NCBI GenBank assembly: GCA_002440085.1
Contig: DJRM01000099.1
Span: 1 to 30,604, forward strand
Direction of reading: 5' to 3'
DNA length: 30,604 bases
Source: Bacteroidales bacterium UBA6360
Lineage (GTDB): Bacteria; Bacteroidota; Bacteroidia; Bacteroidales; UBA932
Below the pieces are notes generated by a model. It searched no databases, was not told where the DNA came from, and was given only the letters and a program-made list of their open reading frames with translations. The translations under genes and the position numbers were made by a program. Positions 23,108-30,604 of the stretch are shown here, piece by piece (the first letter of the stretch is position 1; each line of letters opens with the position of its first letter).

Positions 23108-26100
23108 TTAAAGCCTTTCAGTGTTGTCGGCCTCGCCTTTGAGGCGCTTCATTTCGCGGACGTCCTCTATCTCTTCGGATATTGTCGAATCCTCTGATTT
23201 CTCGAACTTTATCGGCTTTATGCGTTCCTCAAGATTCTCGAAGGTCACGAAAAGCGACGGCACGAGGAAGAGGAGAATCAGCGTACCCATAAGCATACCG
23301 CCCACCGCTCCGGTTCCGAGGGCAGAGTTGCCGTTTGCACCGACGCCGCTCGCGAACATCATCGGAATCATGCCGAAGACCATCGTCAGGGCGGTCATCA
23401 GGATAGGGCGGAGACGGACCTTCGCGGCTCCGATGGCGGCCTGCTTCACACTCATTCCGGCCTTGCGCCTTGAGGAGGCGTACTCGGTGATGAGGATGGC
23501 GGTCTTGGCGAGCAGTCCGATGAGCATGATGACTCCGGTCTGGAGGTAGATGTTGTTCTCAAGTCCGAACAGCTTGGCGAAGAGGAAACTTCCCATGACA
23601 CCGCATGGCACCGAGACGATGACGGCGAGCGGGATGAGGAAACTTTCGTAGAACGCGCAGAGAATCAAGTAGATGAGCACGATGCATATGAGGTAGATAT
23701 ATAGCGAGTTGCTGGAGCTGCGTTCCTCCTCGCGGGCAAGCCCGGAGAACTCGTAGCCGTAGTTTCTCGGGAGAGTCTGCGCGGCGACCTCTTTCACGGC
23801 GCGGATTGCGTCACCGGAGGAATACCCGTCCGCGGCCGAACCGTTCACGGCTATGGCGTTGTACATATTGAACCTCGTTAGCGTCTGCGGCCCGTAGACC
23901 TTGGTGAGCTTCACGAACTGGCTCAGAGGGGCCATCTCGCCGCTGTTCACGCGCACCATGGTCGCATCAAGGGTCTGAGGGGTCATCCTGTATTTCGGGT
24001 CTGCCTGAATCATCACGCGATAGACACGCGAGAAGCGGTTGATGTTGGAGACATACTGACCGCCGTAATAGCCCGCAACAGTCGCGAGCACCGTTGCCGG
24101 GGAGACGCCGGCAATCTTGCATTTCGCCGGATCGACATCCACGAGGTACTGCGGAAAATTCGGGCTGAACGAACTGTATGCCTCGGCGATTTCCGGCCTC
24201 TTACGAAGCTCCGAAAGGAAATTCTGCGAAATCCCAAAGAACGTGTTCACATCGCCGCCGGTCTTGTCCTGAAGATACATCTCGAATCCGTTGGTCATTC
24301 CGTAGCCGTTGATCATAGGAGGGGCCATCGGGATAATCGTCGCCTCCCTGATGTCCGAAAGACGTCCCATCATCTTACCTATCACCGCGTTTACATCGTG
24401 TTCCTTTCCCTTTCGCTCCGACCAGTCCTTCAATTTTATCGTAAGACTTGCGTAAGACGAGCCTGAGCCTGAAATGAGCCCATATCCCGAAACCGTCGAT
24501 GTGATTTCGATTTCCGGAATATCCTTTATCCTGTCGTACGCCTTCATCAGAACGTCGTCCGTGCTCTGGAGCGACGTGCCCGGGGCCATCTGAAGCTCGA
24601 CCATGATGTTGCCCATATCCTCGTTCGGCACGAGGCCGGTCTTCGTCGTTGACATCAGCCAGACGAGAAGGACAACGCAGGCGGCGACAATCGTCCACAC
24701 GAGCCAGCTGCGCTTGATGAAGAACTTTACACCGTTCTTGTATTTATCTACTACCTTGTCGAAGACCGTCGTGAACTTTTTCCTGAACCTTGCAGAGAAG
24801 GAATCTACCTCCTCTCCCTCTTCATTGACGTATGGCTTGAGCAATATGGCGCAGAGTGCCGGGGCGAGGGTGAGGGCGTTGACCGCCGAGATGCCGACCG
24901 CAACGGCCATCGTGATTCCGAACTGGGTGTAGAACACTCCGGATGTTCCGCCCATCATCGAGACGGGGATGAACACCGCCATGAACACGAGCGTTGATGT
25001 GAGAATCGCCGCCGTGATGCCGCCCATGGCGTCCTTGGTGGCCTGCATCGATGATGTGTAGCCCATCTCGAGCTTCGCCTGCACCGCCTCCACGACGACA
25101 ATCGCGTTATCGACCACCGTACCGATGGCGAGCACGAGCGCGAAGAGCGTGAGCAGGTTGATTGTAAATCCCGCCACCGCCATGAACGCGAATGTGCCGA
25201 TGATTGCGACGAAAATGGAGACCGTCGGGACGAGCGTTGCCCTGAAGTCCTGAAGGAAGAAATACACGACGAGAACGACGAGCAGAATTGCGAGAATCAG
25301 AGACTTGATGACCTCCTTGATGGAGGCATAGAGGAAGTCGTTGATGCTCAGCATGGAATCTATCATCATTCCTTCCGGCATGGTTTCACGTGCCTCGTCA
25401 ATCAGTGCGTCGATGTCGTTCACGACCTGCGTCGCGTTGGACCCAGCAGTCTGGAACACCATCATTTCCACTCCCGGATGACCGTCAGTGGTCGATTTGT
25501 AGCCGTAGGATTCGGTTCCAAGCTCGATGTGCGCAATATCCTTGAGTCTCAGCACCTCACCGTTCGGAAGGGCGCTGATGACAAGCTCACCGAACTCTTC
25601 CGGAGTCTGCTTTCTTCCGGAATATTTCATTATGTACTCGAACGATGACCCCGAACTCTCTCCGAAGGAACCGGTGGCGGATTCGATGTTCTGTTCCGCA
25701 AGCACTCCTGTTATGTCGCTCGGAATCAGACGGTAATGAGCCATAGCCGCCGGATTGAACCACACGCGCATCGCGTATTTGTCGGACAGGAGCACGACGC
25801 TTCCCACTCCCTTGATTCTCTTGAGCTGAGGCTCTATGTTCAGGTCGGCGTAGTTCGCGAGGAACTTCGTGTCGTAGCCGCTCTCCGACGTGGCGTGCAG
25901 GTCGATGACCTTAATCATGCTGTTCTGCCTCTTCACCGTCGTTACACCAATCTGGTTGACCTCAGCAGGGAGCGACCCCGTAGCCTGCGAAATCCTGTTC
26001 TGGACGTTCACCGCAGCCATATCAGGGTCGGTTCCCTGACGGAAATAGACCATAATCTCCACGCTTCCGGAGTTTGTTGCGGTCGAGGACATATAGTCCA

Positions 26101-26326
26101 TGTTTTCCACGCCGTTGATGGCTTCCTCGATGGGGGAGATGACAGCTTTCTGCACAGTCTCAGCGCTCGCTCCGGGGTAGGACGTCATCACCATGATGGT
26201 AGGCGGCGCGATGTCCGGGAACTGCTCGACAGGAAGTGTCTTCACGGCTATGAGACCCGCGAGGACTATGACGATTGAAATGACCGACGAAAGCACCGGC
26301 CGCTCAATAAATGTCTTGATGTTCAT
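23108..26326 (-). CDS. RND efflux pump permease (HAE-1/AcrB family)
   Basis: A 1072-residue inner-membrane pump driven by the proton gradient, expected to be a trimer. It has the twelve-helix, two-periplasmic-loop layout, with the usual start FIERPVLSSVISIVIVLAGL and TLPVEQFPDIAPP. In helix 4 the proton-relay region reads GTVVDNAIVVVE: the first Asp is kept but the second Asp of AcrB (Asp407-Asp408) is Asn. The helix-10 Lys (GLLAKTAILITEYA) is present. The C-terminal tail of about 35 residues is highly charged. The pump lies between adaptor and outer-membrane factor. The adaptor-pump gap is 215 bases and holds dispersed element copy C. Substrates are probably hydrophobic drugs, bile salts or detergents; this is inferred from the family only. 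Confidence 0.95.
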   Translation of the reverse strand: MNIKTFIERPVLSSVISIVIVLAGLIAVKTLPVEQFPDIAPPTIMVMTSYPGASAETVQKAVISPIEEAINGVENMDYMSSTATNSGSVEIMVYFRQGTDPDMAAVNVQNRISQATGSLPAEVNQIGVTTVKRQNSMIKVIDLHATSESGYDTKFLANYADLNIEPQLKRIKGVGSVVLLSDKYAMRVWFNPAAMAHYRLIPSDITGVLAEQNIESATGSFGESSGSSFEYIMKYSGRKQTPEEFGELVISALPNGEVLRLKDIAHIELGTESYGYKSTTDGHPGVEMMVFQTAGSNATQVVNDIDALIDEARETMPEGMMIDSMLSINDFLYASIKEVIKSLILAILLVVLVVYFFLQDFRATLVPTVSIFVAIIGTFAFMAVAGFTINLLTLFALVLAIGTVVDNAIVVVEAVQAKLEMGYTSSMQATKDAMGGITAAILTSTLVFMAVFIPVSMMGGTSGVFYTQFGITMAVAVGISAVNALTLAPALCAILLKPYVNEEGEEVDSFSARFRKKFTTVFDKVVDKYKNGVKFFIKRSWLVWTIVAACVVLLVWLMSTTKTGLVPNEDMGNIMVELQMAPGTSLQSTDDVLMKAYDRIKDIPEIEITSTVSGYGLISGSGSSYASLTIKLKDWSERKGKEHDVNAVIGKMMGRLSDIREATIIPMAPPMINGYGMTNGFEMYLQDKTGGDVNTFFGISQNFLSELRKRPEIAEAYSSFSPNFPQYLVDVDPAKCKIAGVSPATVLATVAGYYGGQYVSNINRFSRVYRVMIQADPKYRMTPQTLDATMVRVNSGEMAPLSQFVKLTKVYGPQTLTRFNMYNAIAVNGSAADGYSSGDAIRAVKEVAAQTLPRNYGYEFSGLAREEERSSSNSLYIYLICIVLIYLILCAFYESFLIPLAVIVSVPCGVMGSFLFAKLFGLENNIYLQTGVIMLIGLLAKTAILITEYASSRRKAGMSVKQAAIGAAKVRLRPILMTALTMVFGMIPMMFASGVGANGNSALGTGAVGGMLMGTLILLFLVPSLFVTFENLEERIKPIKFEKSEDSTISEEIEDVREMKRLKGEADNTERL

Positions 26327-26434
26327 CGTATTGTATTATTCAAAACTATTGTGTTCTTTGTTTCTATATCTTCAGCAGTTTAAGCAGTTGTTTTCTATTT
26401 TTTCTGTTTTCAGCTGATTAAACAACTTGAATTA

Positions 26435-26552
26435 GGGTGCAATAAAAAGATGGAGTGCAAGGCGGACGAGAAATTCAAACCGCAGCAACCTCACGGTTGT
26501 GAGGATTTGGATTATCGAAGTCCAACGCGGCAATCCGCTTTTTATTGTGCCC
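26435..26552. repeat. Stop-codon-associated dispersed element, copy C
   Basis: Arms 26435-26449 and 26538-26552 pair at all 15 positions, 13 Watson-Crick and two G-U on the plus strand. The second arm contains the last two codons and the stop (26542-26544) of the adaptor gene. The core, inverted relative to copies A and B on the plus strand, has GAGTGCAAGGCG (26454-26465), CAAACC (26476-26481), CAACC-TCAC-GGTTG (26486-26499) and GATTTG (26504-26509). Relative to the neighbouring gene its orientation is the same as in A and B. The gap 26327-26434 shows no other clear feature. Confidence 0.75.
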
Positions 26553-27648
26553 GTACGATTTGGCCATCATGGATAAGGCCCACGCCTTCGGAAACGATAG
26601 TGTCACCTTCAGAAAGCCCGGACTTCACGACATAGGACTTCCCGTCGTCGGTGAGCCGCACAGAAAGCTTCGCCATGACAGCCTTGCCGTCCTCGACCTT
26701 CCATGCGCAGACAAGGTCCTGAAGCTCGAACGTGACGCTGCACGGAATCACGACCGCGTCCTTGAGCGTAGTGGCGAGTACAATTCTTCCGGAAGCCCCG
26801 CTGTGGAGAATGCCGCCCTTGTTGGGGAACACGGCCCTCACCGAGACGCTCGCCGTGTTGGGGTCGATGACGCCGCTGATGGACTCAATCTTCCCTGCCT
26901 GAGGATATATGCTCCCGTCGGCGAGCTCGAGACTGACTTCCGGAAGATCGGCGAGAGCCTCGTCCATGCTGCCGTGCTGAGCCGTGAGCTCAAGAAGCTT
27001 TGTCTCTGACAGAGAGTAATATACATACATCTGTGAATTGTCGGACACTGTCGTGAGCGGGGTCATGGTGCTCGGGGAAACGAGCGCGCCCTCTCTGAAC
27101 GGAAGTGTCCCGACCACGCCGTCTGCAGGGCTGAGAACCTGCGTGTAGCTCATGTTGTTCTCCGCGTTCACGAGCTGCGCCTGTGCCTGGGCGAGTCCCG
27201 CCTTTGCCGTGAGCAGCTGGTTCTTTGCCGTGAGCAGGTCAAATTCGGAAATGACATTTTTTCTGAAGAGTTCCTGGCGGCTGTCGTAGAGCAGCTGCGC
27301 AGTCGCGACCCCAGCCTCGGCTGACTCGACATTTGCCTGCGCCATCTGGAGGGCAGCCTTGAACGGCACCTGGTCTATTATGAAGAGAGACTGGCCCTTG
27401 CGGACCTTCTGGCCTTCTTTGACATTCACCTTTGAGATTGTTCCTGAAACCTGCGGGCGGATTTCGATGTCCTGCCGTCCCTGAATCGTCGCCGGATAAC
27501 GCTCTGAAAGAACGACATCCGCCGTTGTCACCTTCATCGTAGGGAACTCATTCTCCTGCGCACCGTTGCCCGTTCCCCCGTTTCCGCAGCCTGCAACTGA
27601 CAAAAGGCAGCCCAATGCCGCCGCAATAAATACACTACTACTTTTCAT
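26542..27648 (-). CDS. RND efflux periplasmic adaptor (membrane fusion lipoprotein)
   Basis: A 368-residue adaptor that links pump and outer-membrane channel. A lipoprotein signal ends in LSVAGC (Cys21). The biotinyl-lipoyl half-motifs flank a helical hairpin: the first near residue 65-90 (QVSGTISKVNVKEGQKVRKGQ), the hairpin at about 100-165 (ANVESAEAGVATAQLLYDSR), the second half at about 170-185 (SPADGVVGTLPFREG). Beta-barrel and membrane-proximal domains follow to the C-terminus (GLSEGDTIVSEGVGLIHDGQ). It is the first gene of the efflux operon, divergent from the AraC regulator. Its stop codon lies within an arm of dispersed element copy C. Confidence 0.95.
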   Translation of the reverse strand: MKSSSVFIAAALGCLLSVAGCGNGGTGNGAQENEFPTMKVTTADVVLSERYPATIQGRQDIEIRPQVSGTISKVNVKEGQKVRKGQSLFIIDQVPFKAALQMAQANVESAEAGVATAQLLYDSRQELFRKNVISEFDLLTAKNQLLTAKAGLAQAQAQLVNAENNMSYTQVLSPADGVVGTLPFREGALVSPSTMTPLTTVSDNSQMYVYYSLSETKLLELTAQHGSMDEALADLPEVSLELADGSIYPQAGKIESISGVIDPNTASVSVRAVFPNKGGILHSGASGRIVLATTLKDAVVIPCSVTFELQDLVCAWKVEDGKAVMAKLSVRLTDDGKSYVVKSGLSEGDTIVSEGVGLIHDGQIVRAQ

Positions 27649-27739
27649 ATCTGTATAATATTATCACGCCTTCCTTGTCCGGTACCAGAGCCCTCCTTCA
27701 AATCCTTGCCGTCTTCGGACGGACTTCGGAAAGCGGACG

Positions 27740-27770
27740 CAAAGGTAGTGCAAAAAGCGGTGTCCACGAA
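27740..27770 (-). promoter_or_regulatory. Promoter of the RND efflux operon
   Basis: On the minus strand TACCTTTG (27740-27747) is a perfect -7 box, with TTCG (27767-27770), one base from TTTG, 19 bases upstream. The start would be near 27735, a leader of about 87 bases. The imperfect -33 box fits a promoter that needs an activator. Confidence 0.65.
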
Positions 27771-27771
27771 T

Positions 27772-27809
27772 TTCAAAATTTCGCGTGAATTGTTCAAAAT
27801 CGGAACAAT
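27772..27809. promoter_or_regulatory. Candidate operator: TTCAAAAT direct repeats and an overlapping inverted repeat
   Basis: TTCAAAAT occurs at 27772-27779 and again at 27793-27800, exactly 21 bp apart (two helical turns), as is usual for AraC-family half-sites. The pair lies directly upstream of the efflux -33 box and covers the -33 box of the araC promoter. ATTGTTC (27789-27795) and GAACAAT (27803-27809) form a perfect inverted repeat over the second site. Binding is inferred from spacing and position. Confidence 0.55.
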
Positions 27810-27822
27810 ATGGCTAACTTTG
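27790..27822 (+). promoter_or_regulatory. Promoter of the AraC-family regulator gene
   Basis: TAACTTTG (27815-27822) is a perfect -7 box, with TTG at 27790-27792, 22 bases upstream. The start near 27827 is only about 14 bases before the ATG at 27841, which excludes the longer frame opening at 27706. Confidence 0.6.
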
Positions 27823-27840
27823 TCCGAAGATTTCGGAAAT

Positions 27841-28698
27841 ATGAAAAAGTTAAAGGAATATATCGAAGACTCGCTTACCGACAGTGACGGATTTCGGGTG
27901 TGCGAATTGACTTCCGAGGAACTGACATCAGAGCCCATACGCTTGAACTGTACCATGATAGCCCTATGCATGAAGGGAACGGCACTGTTCAGCATCGACA
28001 CTCGGGATTATGAAATCAAGGCAGGAAGCGAAGCATTCGTTCTCTGCGACCTCGTCTTTTCCATAAGACGCACGAGCTCCGATTTTGTCGTCCGTATGTT
28101 CATTTTTTCGAGGGAAATTTCCAATCGGGCATTCATGCGCTTCGACTCCATATTCTTTAATCGTGTCTATGAAGTTCCGGTCTATCACCACATCAGCGGC
28201 AGCGCGGACAAGACACTTGCCTACTTCACCATCCTGAGCGACATCCAGACCGACCGTCACAACCGCTACCGCAACCTCATCGCGATGAACCTCCTGCGAG
28301 GTTTCAGCCTCGACGTCTATGACAAGGTGCAGCGCCACGCGGATGAGCCGAAATCACGTCAGAACTCACGCCGGGAGGAACTCTACGGACGCTTTATGAA
28401 CCTTGTGAACACCGAATGCCGACACCACCGTGACGTCGCGTGGTATGCCGACCGCCTCTGCATCACTCCGCGCTATCTCGCCGGCATCACCCACTACGTC
28501 TCTGGAGATTCTCCCAAGGAACTGATAGATTATGTAGTTGTTCAGGAAATCAAGATTCTCCTGACTTTTTCCGAGATGTCACTTCAAGAAATTGCCGACC
28601 GTCTCAGCTTTCCCGACCAGTCCTACCTCGGCCGCTTCTTCCGTCGCCAGACCTCCATGTCCCTATCCGACTACCGTCGCAGCCTTCAGGATCTGTGA
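27841..28698 (+). CDS. AraC-family transcriptional regulator
   Basis: A 285-residue cytoplasmic DNA-binding protein. Residues about 1-150 form a cupin-like sensor domain (LCMKGTALFSIDTRDYEIKAG with normal residues), and residues about 185-285 hold two helix-turn-helix motifs: WYADRLCITPRYLAGI, then SLQEIADRLSFPDQSYLGRFFRR, ending with the usual SLSDYRR. The start at 27841 (MKKLKEYIED) follows a good promoter; the open frame further upstream runs through promoter and operator sequence. It is divergent from the efflux operon across 192 bases that hold two promoters and a pair of direct repeats, so it probably controls that operon and itself. Ligand unknown. Confidence 0.92.
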   Translation: MKKLKEYIEDSLTDSDGFRVCELTSEELTSEPIRLNCTMIALCMKGTALFSIDTRDYEIKAGSEAFVLCDLVFSIRRTSSDFVVRMFIFSREISNRAFMRFDSIFFNRVYEVPVYHHISGSADKTLAYFTILSDIQTDRHNRYRNLIAMNLLRGFSLDVYDKVQRHADEPKSRQNSRREELYGRFMNLVNTECRHHRDVAWYADRLCITPRYLAGITHYVSGDSPKELIDYVVVQEIKILLTFSEMSLQEIADRLSFPDQSYLGRFFRRQTSMSLSDYRRSLQDL

Positions 28699-28770
28699 CG
28701 AATAAATGGGAAAATATGACCCCAAAGAACGAACACATAAAAACAAATGTGAGAAAAATTAAAACAGTTT

Positions 28771-28947
28771 CTAATTTTCAGGGTACTCGGCAAAGTCTGA
28801 TTTGGCTGCACCGCAAACCGGACATTTCCAGCTGTTAGGGATGTCTTTGAACGGGGTTCCGGGAGCGATTCCGCCGTCCGGGTCGCCTTCCGCAGGGTCA
28901 TAAACCCAACCGCAGCGGAGGCATTCATACTTTGTAGTCTTTGCCAT
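28771..28947 (-). CDS. Rubredoxin
   Basis: A 58-residue small electron carrier with one iron held by four cysteines: Cys9 and Cys12 in ECLRCGW, and Cys42 and Cys45 in KCPVCGA. The usual YDPAEGDPDGGIAPGTPF and IPNSWKCP signatures are present, so the fold is complete. I chose ATG 28947 (MAKTTKYECL); the frame extends eight codons upstream (to 28971) but those residues are not family-like. In anaerobes rubredoxin feeds oxygen and peroxide detoxification enzymes, none of which are nearby. The gene is downstream of the porin-like gene with a 125-base gap holding several stem-loops. Confidence 0.95.
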   Translation of the reverse strand: MAKTTKYECLRCGWVYDPAEGDPDGGIAPGTPFKDIPNSWKCPVCGAAKSDFAEYPEN

Positions 28948-28979
28948 AAGCGTACAGATTAACGGTAACACAAATCAAC

Positions 28980-29040
28980 ATCCTGATGTTCAGGATATTG
29001 CCTACATTGCAATAGCCGTGCCGACTTTGCTTCGAACGGC
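28980..29040. repeat. Three stem-loops between the barrel protein and rubredoxin genes
   Basis: ATCCTGA-TGT-TCAGGAT (28980-28996) is a perfect 7-bp hairpin. TATTGC (28996-29001) pairs with GCAATA (29009-29014). GCCGT (29015-29019) pairs with ACGGC (29036-29040). They are back to back. Together they could form the 3' end of the barrel-protein mRNA or a 5' leader for rubredoxin. No T run is present. Confidence 0.5.
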
Positions 29041-29072
29041 CGTGTCACATAAAAAACGTCACCCTGGCAGCG

Positions 29073-30563
29073 TCAGAAAGTGAATTTCACCATACACTGA
29101 ACGCGGTGACTGTGCACCCAGTGGAGTCCCTCTGTGGCAAGGCCGCGGGAGCTGTAATAATTTTTGATAATTGTTTTGCCGTCCGTACCTGTTGACTTCA
29201 CCTCTTTCGGAGTTCCGAACTGCGCGCCGGAGAACTCGTAGTCGAGCCCGATGGAAAGCTTGCCGAAATTGCAGATAAGCGCCGGACAGATGCGGTAGAG
29301 ACGGTTCAGGCTCTTGAAGCTGTTCTTCGAAAAATAGAAGTCCGTCTCTGAGACCATGCCGTCACCGGTCGCGCTGTAGAGGTCGGCCGCCGTTCCGAAG
29401 TTCTGATAGTACCCGAGCATGAGCATCGGTGCCCACTTTTTTCCGTAAGAAACTGTGAACCACGACGATGAGGAACGGATCGGTGTGTATTCGTAGTGGC
29501 CGTCCTCGCCTTCCCCATCAAATTTCTTCGTTATTCCATAGCCGCCCTGAATGTTGAAGTGCTCGCCCGCTTGAGCATAAATGGTCTTTGCCTTGAGAGC
29601 CAGTTTGCCTTTTACATACTGCATATAGACAAAGGGAGAGGCCGTGGTTATGCGGTCGGAGACTTTCACCGTCGTGGATTTCCAGACCGGTTCCGCAGCG
29701 CCATCCGGTGTCTCGTAAAAACCGCCACTTCCTGTTGTGCGCGGCTTGATGCTGAGCACATCCAGGCCGACACGGGCCAGCCACCCGCCGAACTTGAGGG
29801 TTGCTCCGAGGTAGGCCTCCGGGGTGCAGCCGTACTTCATGTAGTTTGCAGACGCGCCGTCCGGACCGGTCGAAGTATACTGCATCTGCCACAGAGCCGA
29901 AGCCGTGAGGACAAAATGCTCGCCGAGGGCGGCGTCCATCGTCAGCTGAGGCGTACGGCTGAACGGTCCGAAAGGCGTGCCGGATTCGAGCGTGAAAACA
30001 GGGCACAGGTCGGCCGCCATGGGATGCCATGCCTGACCTATCTTGAGCCCGACGCTCGCCCTGTGCCCGCCGGAGATCGGAAGGTCCTTCCACCCGAGGG
30101 TCAGGTAGGCCTGGCGCAGACGAAGGGTAGCAGTGCCCGTCACACCGGAAAGCCCGGCATAAAAATCAGCCTCAATCTTCGCCCCCATCGCAGTGCGCCC
30201 CAACTGATAACCGGAAACATCCACGCCAACCCGTGAAGTGATAGCGAGGAAGCGGAAGGAATTTTTCTGATTCAAGTCCTCACCCATATCATTAAGATTA
30301 CTGTCCTTAGGCAGATAGAAGAACAGGTCGCCCGTCCCCGCCACCGACTCGCGGGAGTCATAAGTCATATAGTTACGGACAAATCCGTAAAACTTGTAGT
30401 GGCTCTGAAGATGCTCCTTCACAGCTCCGCCCTTCGAGTCAACCTTAGCATCCTTAACACGAGCGGGTTCCGAAGCACCATCACCGCCAACCGCAGCAAT
30501 GGCACTTGCTGAAATGCTCAGAAGTGCCATCGTGCAAATAATATTTGATAAAATCTTTCTCAT
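29073..30563 (-). CDS. Outer-membrane beta-barrel (porin-like) protein
   Basis: A 496-residue protein with a signal peptide (residues 1-23, ending SASAIAA) and a C-terminal Phe after alternating aromatic residues (QCMVKFTF), the usual barrel-insertion signal. Many amphipathic strands are visible, such as HYKFYGFVRNYMTYDS, GAKIEADFYAGLSG and LRLRQAYLTLGWKD; a region with GQAWHPMAADLCPVFTLESG may form a constriction loop. The residues after the signal (about 24-55) are charged and could be a short periplasmic extension. It belongs to a Bacteroidales porin-like family whose solute is not known to me; a DcaP- or OprO-like porin is the nearest general idea. It is monocistronic or joined to rubredoxin; its promoter is not visible in the 41 bases left upstream. 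Confidence 0.82.
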   Translation of the reverse strand: MRKILSNIICTMALLSISASAIAAVGGDGASEPARVKDAKVDSKGGAVKEHLQSHYKFYGFVRNYMTYDSRESVAGTGDLFFYLPKDSNLNDMGEDLNQKNSFRFLAITSRVGVDVSGYQLGRTAMGAKIEADFYAGLSGVTGTATLRLRQAYLTLGWKDLPISGGHRASVGLKIGQAWHPMAADLCPVFTLESGTPFGPFSRTPQLTMDAALGEHFVLTASALWQMQYTSTGPDGASANYMKYGCTPEAYLGATLKFGGWLARVGLDVLSIKPRTTGSGGFYETPDGAAEPVWKSTTVKVSDRITTASPFVYMQYVKGKLALKAKTIYAQAGEHFNIQGGYGITKKFDGEGEDGHYEYTPIRSSSSWFTVSYGKKWAPMLMLGYYQNFGTAADLYSATGDGMVSETDFYFSKNSFKSLNRLYRICPALICNFGKLSIGLDYEFSGAQFGTPKEVKSTGTDGKTIIKNYYSSRGLATEGLHWVHSHRVQCMVKFTF

Positions 30564-30604
30564 TCTAATTATACTGAGATAAAGGAATTTGAATAAGAAG
30601 ATGG

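Noticed and set aside
26341..26348. TAGTTTTG on the minus strand just before the pump gene as an internal promoter
   Set aside because: No TTTG-like box lies at proper spacing and the leader would be under 10 bases.
1..30604. CRISPR arrays, tRNA or rRNA genes, insertion sequences
   Set aside because: No regularly spaced repeats, cloverleaf-like sequence, rRNA stretch or transposase frame was found on reading both strands.

Overview
This window looks like a chromosomal segment from a member of the Bacteroidales (Bacteroidota), probably host-associated and of moderate GC content; the genus cannot be told from the sequence alone. The evidence is the repeated use of the phylum's TTTG / TAnnTTTG promoter pattern, the lack of Shine-Dalgarno sequences, the zapA-rny neighbourhood, a VanZ/'xanthan lyase' type amidase, and lipoproteins and efflux proteins of Bacteroidales type. 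Most genes are chromosomal core or common accessory genes. There is no prophage, integrase, transposase, CRISPR array, rRNA or tRNA that I can see.

Layout. 1-2078 (minus): an MTA/SAH-type deaminase followed by purine nucleoside phosphorylase (cut by the window edge), a purine-nucleoside salvage pair. 2303-4944 (plus): a strong promoter, a small coiled-coil protein, ZapA, a structured RNA that I take to be 6S RNA, a terminator, then ribonuclease Y with its own terminator. 5009-7981 (minus): a TPR protein and a metallo-beta-lactamase-fold hydrolase. 8079-9137 (plus): an M28-family secreted peptidase homologue that lacks two active-site residues. 9269-12046 (minus): a single-chain MmeI-like (type IIL) restriction-modification enzyme. 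12259-20049 (plus): an MsbA-like ABC exporter, a VanZ domain fused to a cell-wall amidase, L-cysteine desulfidase, a stand-alone TfoX N-domain protein and a half-size EamA transporter. 20156-20986 (plus): a MerR/GyrI-like regulator. 21021-27648 (minus): a tripartite RND efflux operon (adaptor, pump, outer-membrane factor), then a remnant of an HxlR regulator and an Ogt/MGMT DNA-repair gene. 27841-28698 (plus): a divergent AraC-type regulator that probably controls the efflux operon. 28771-30563 (minus): an outer-membrane beta-barrel protein and rubredoxin.

The least expected signal is a family of about 120-bp intergenic elements found three times (about 4721-4849, 14085-14211 and 26435-26552). 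Each has the same core, built around a CAACC-N4-GGTTG hairpin. Each lies against the stop codon of a gene in the same relative orientation. Each is closed by long terminal arms whose sequence differs from copy to copy but which pair with each other, and the near arm contains the neighbouring gene's stop codon. I do not recognise this family. Other points worth a second look are the VanZ-amidase fusion, the M28 homologue, the HxlR remnant, the direct repeats 21 bp apart between the efflux and araC promoters, and a perfect 17-bp hairpin that contains the ogt stop codon.
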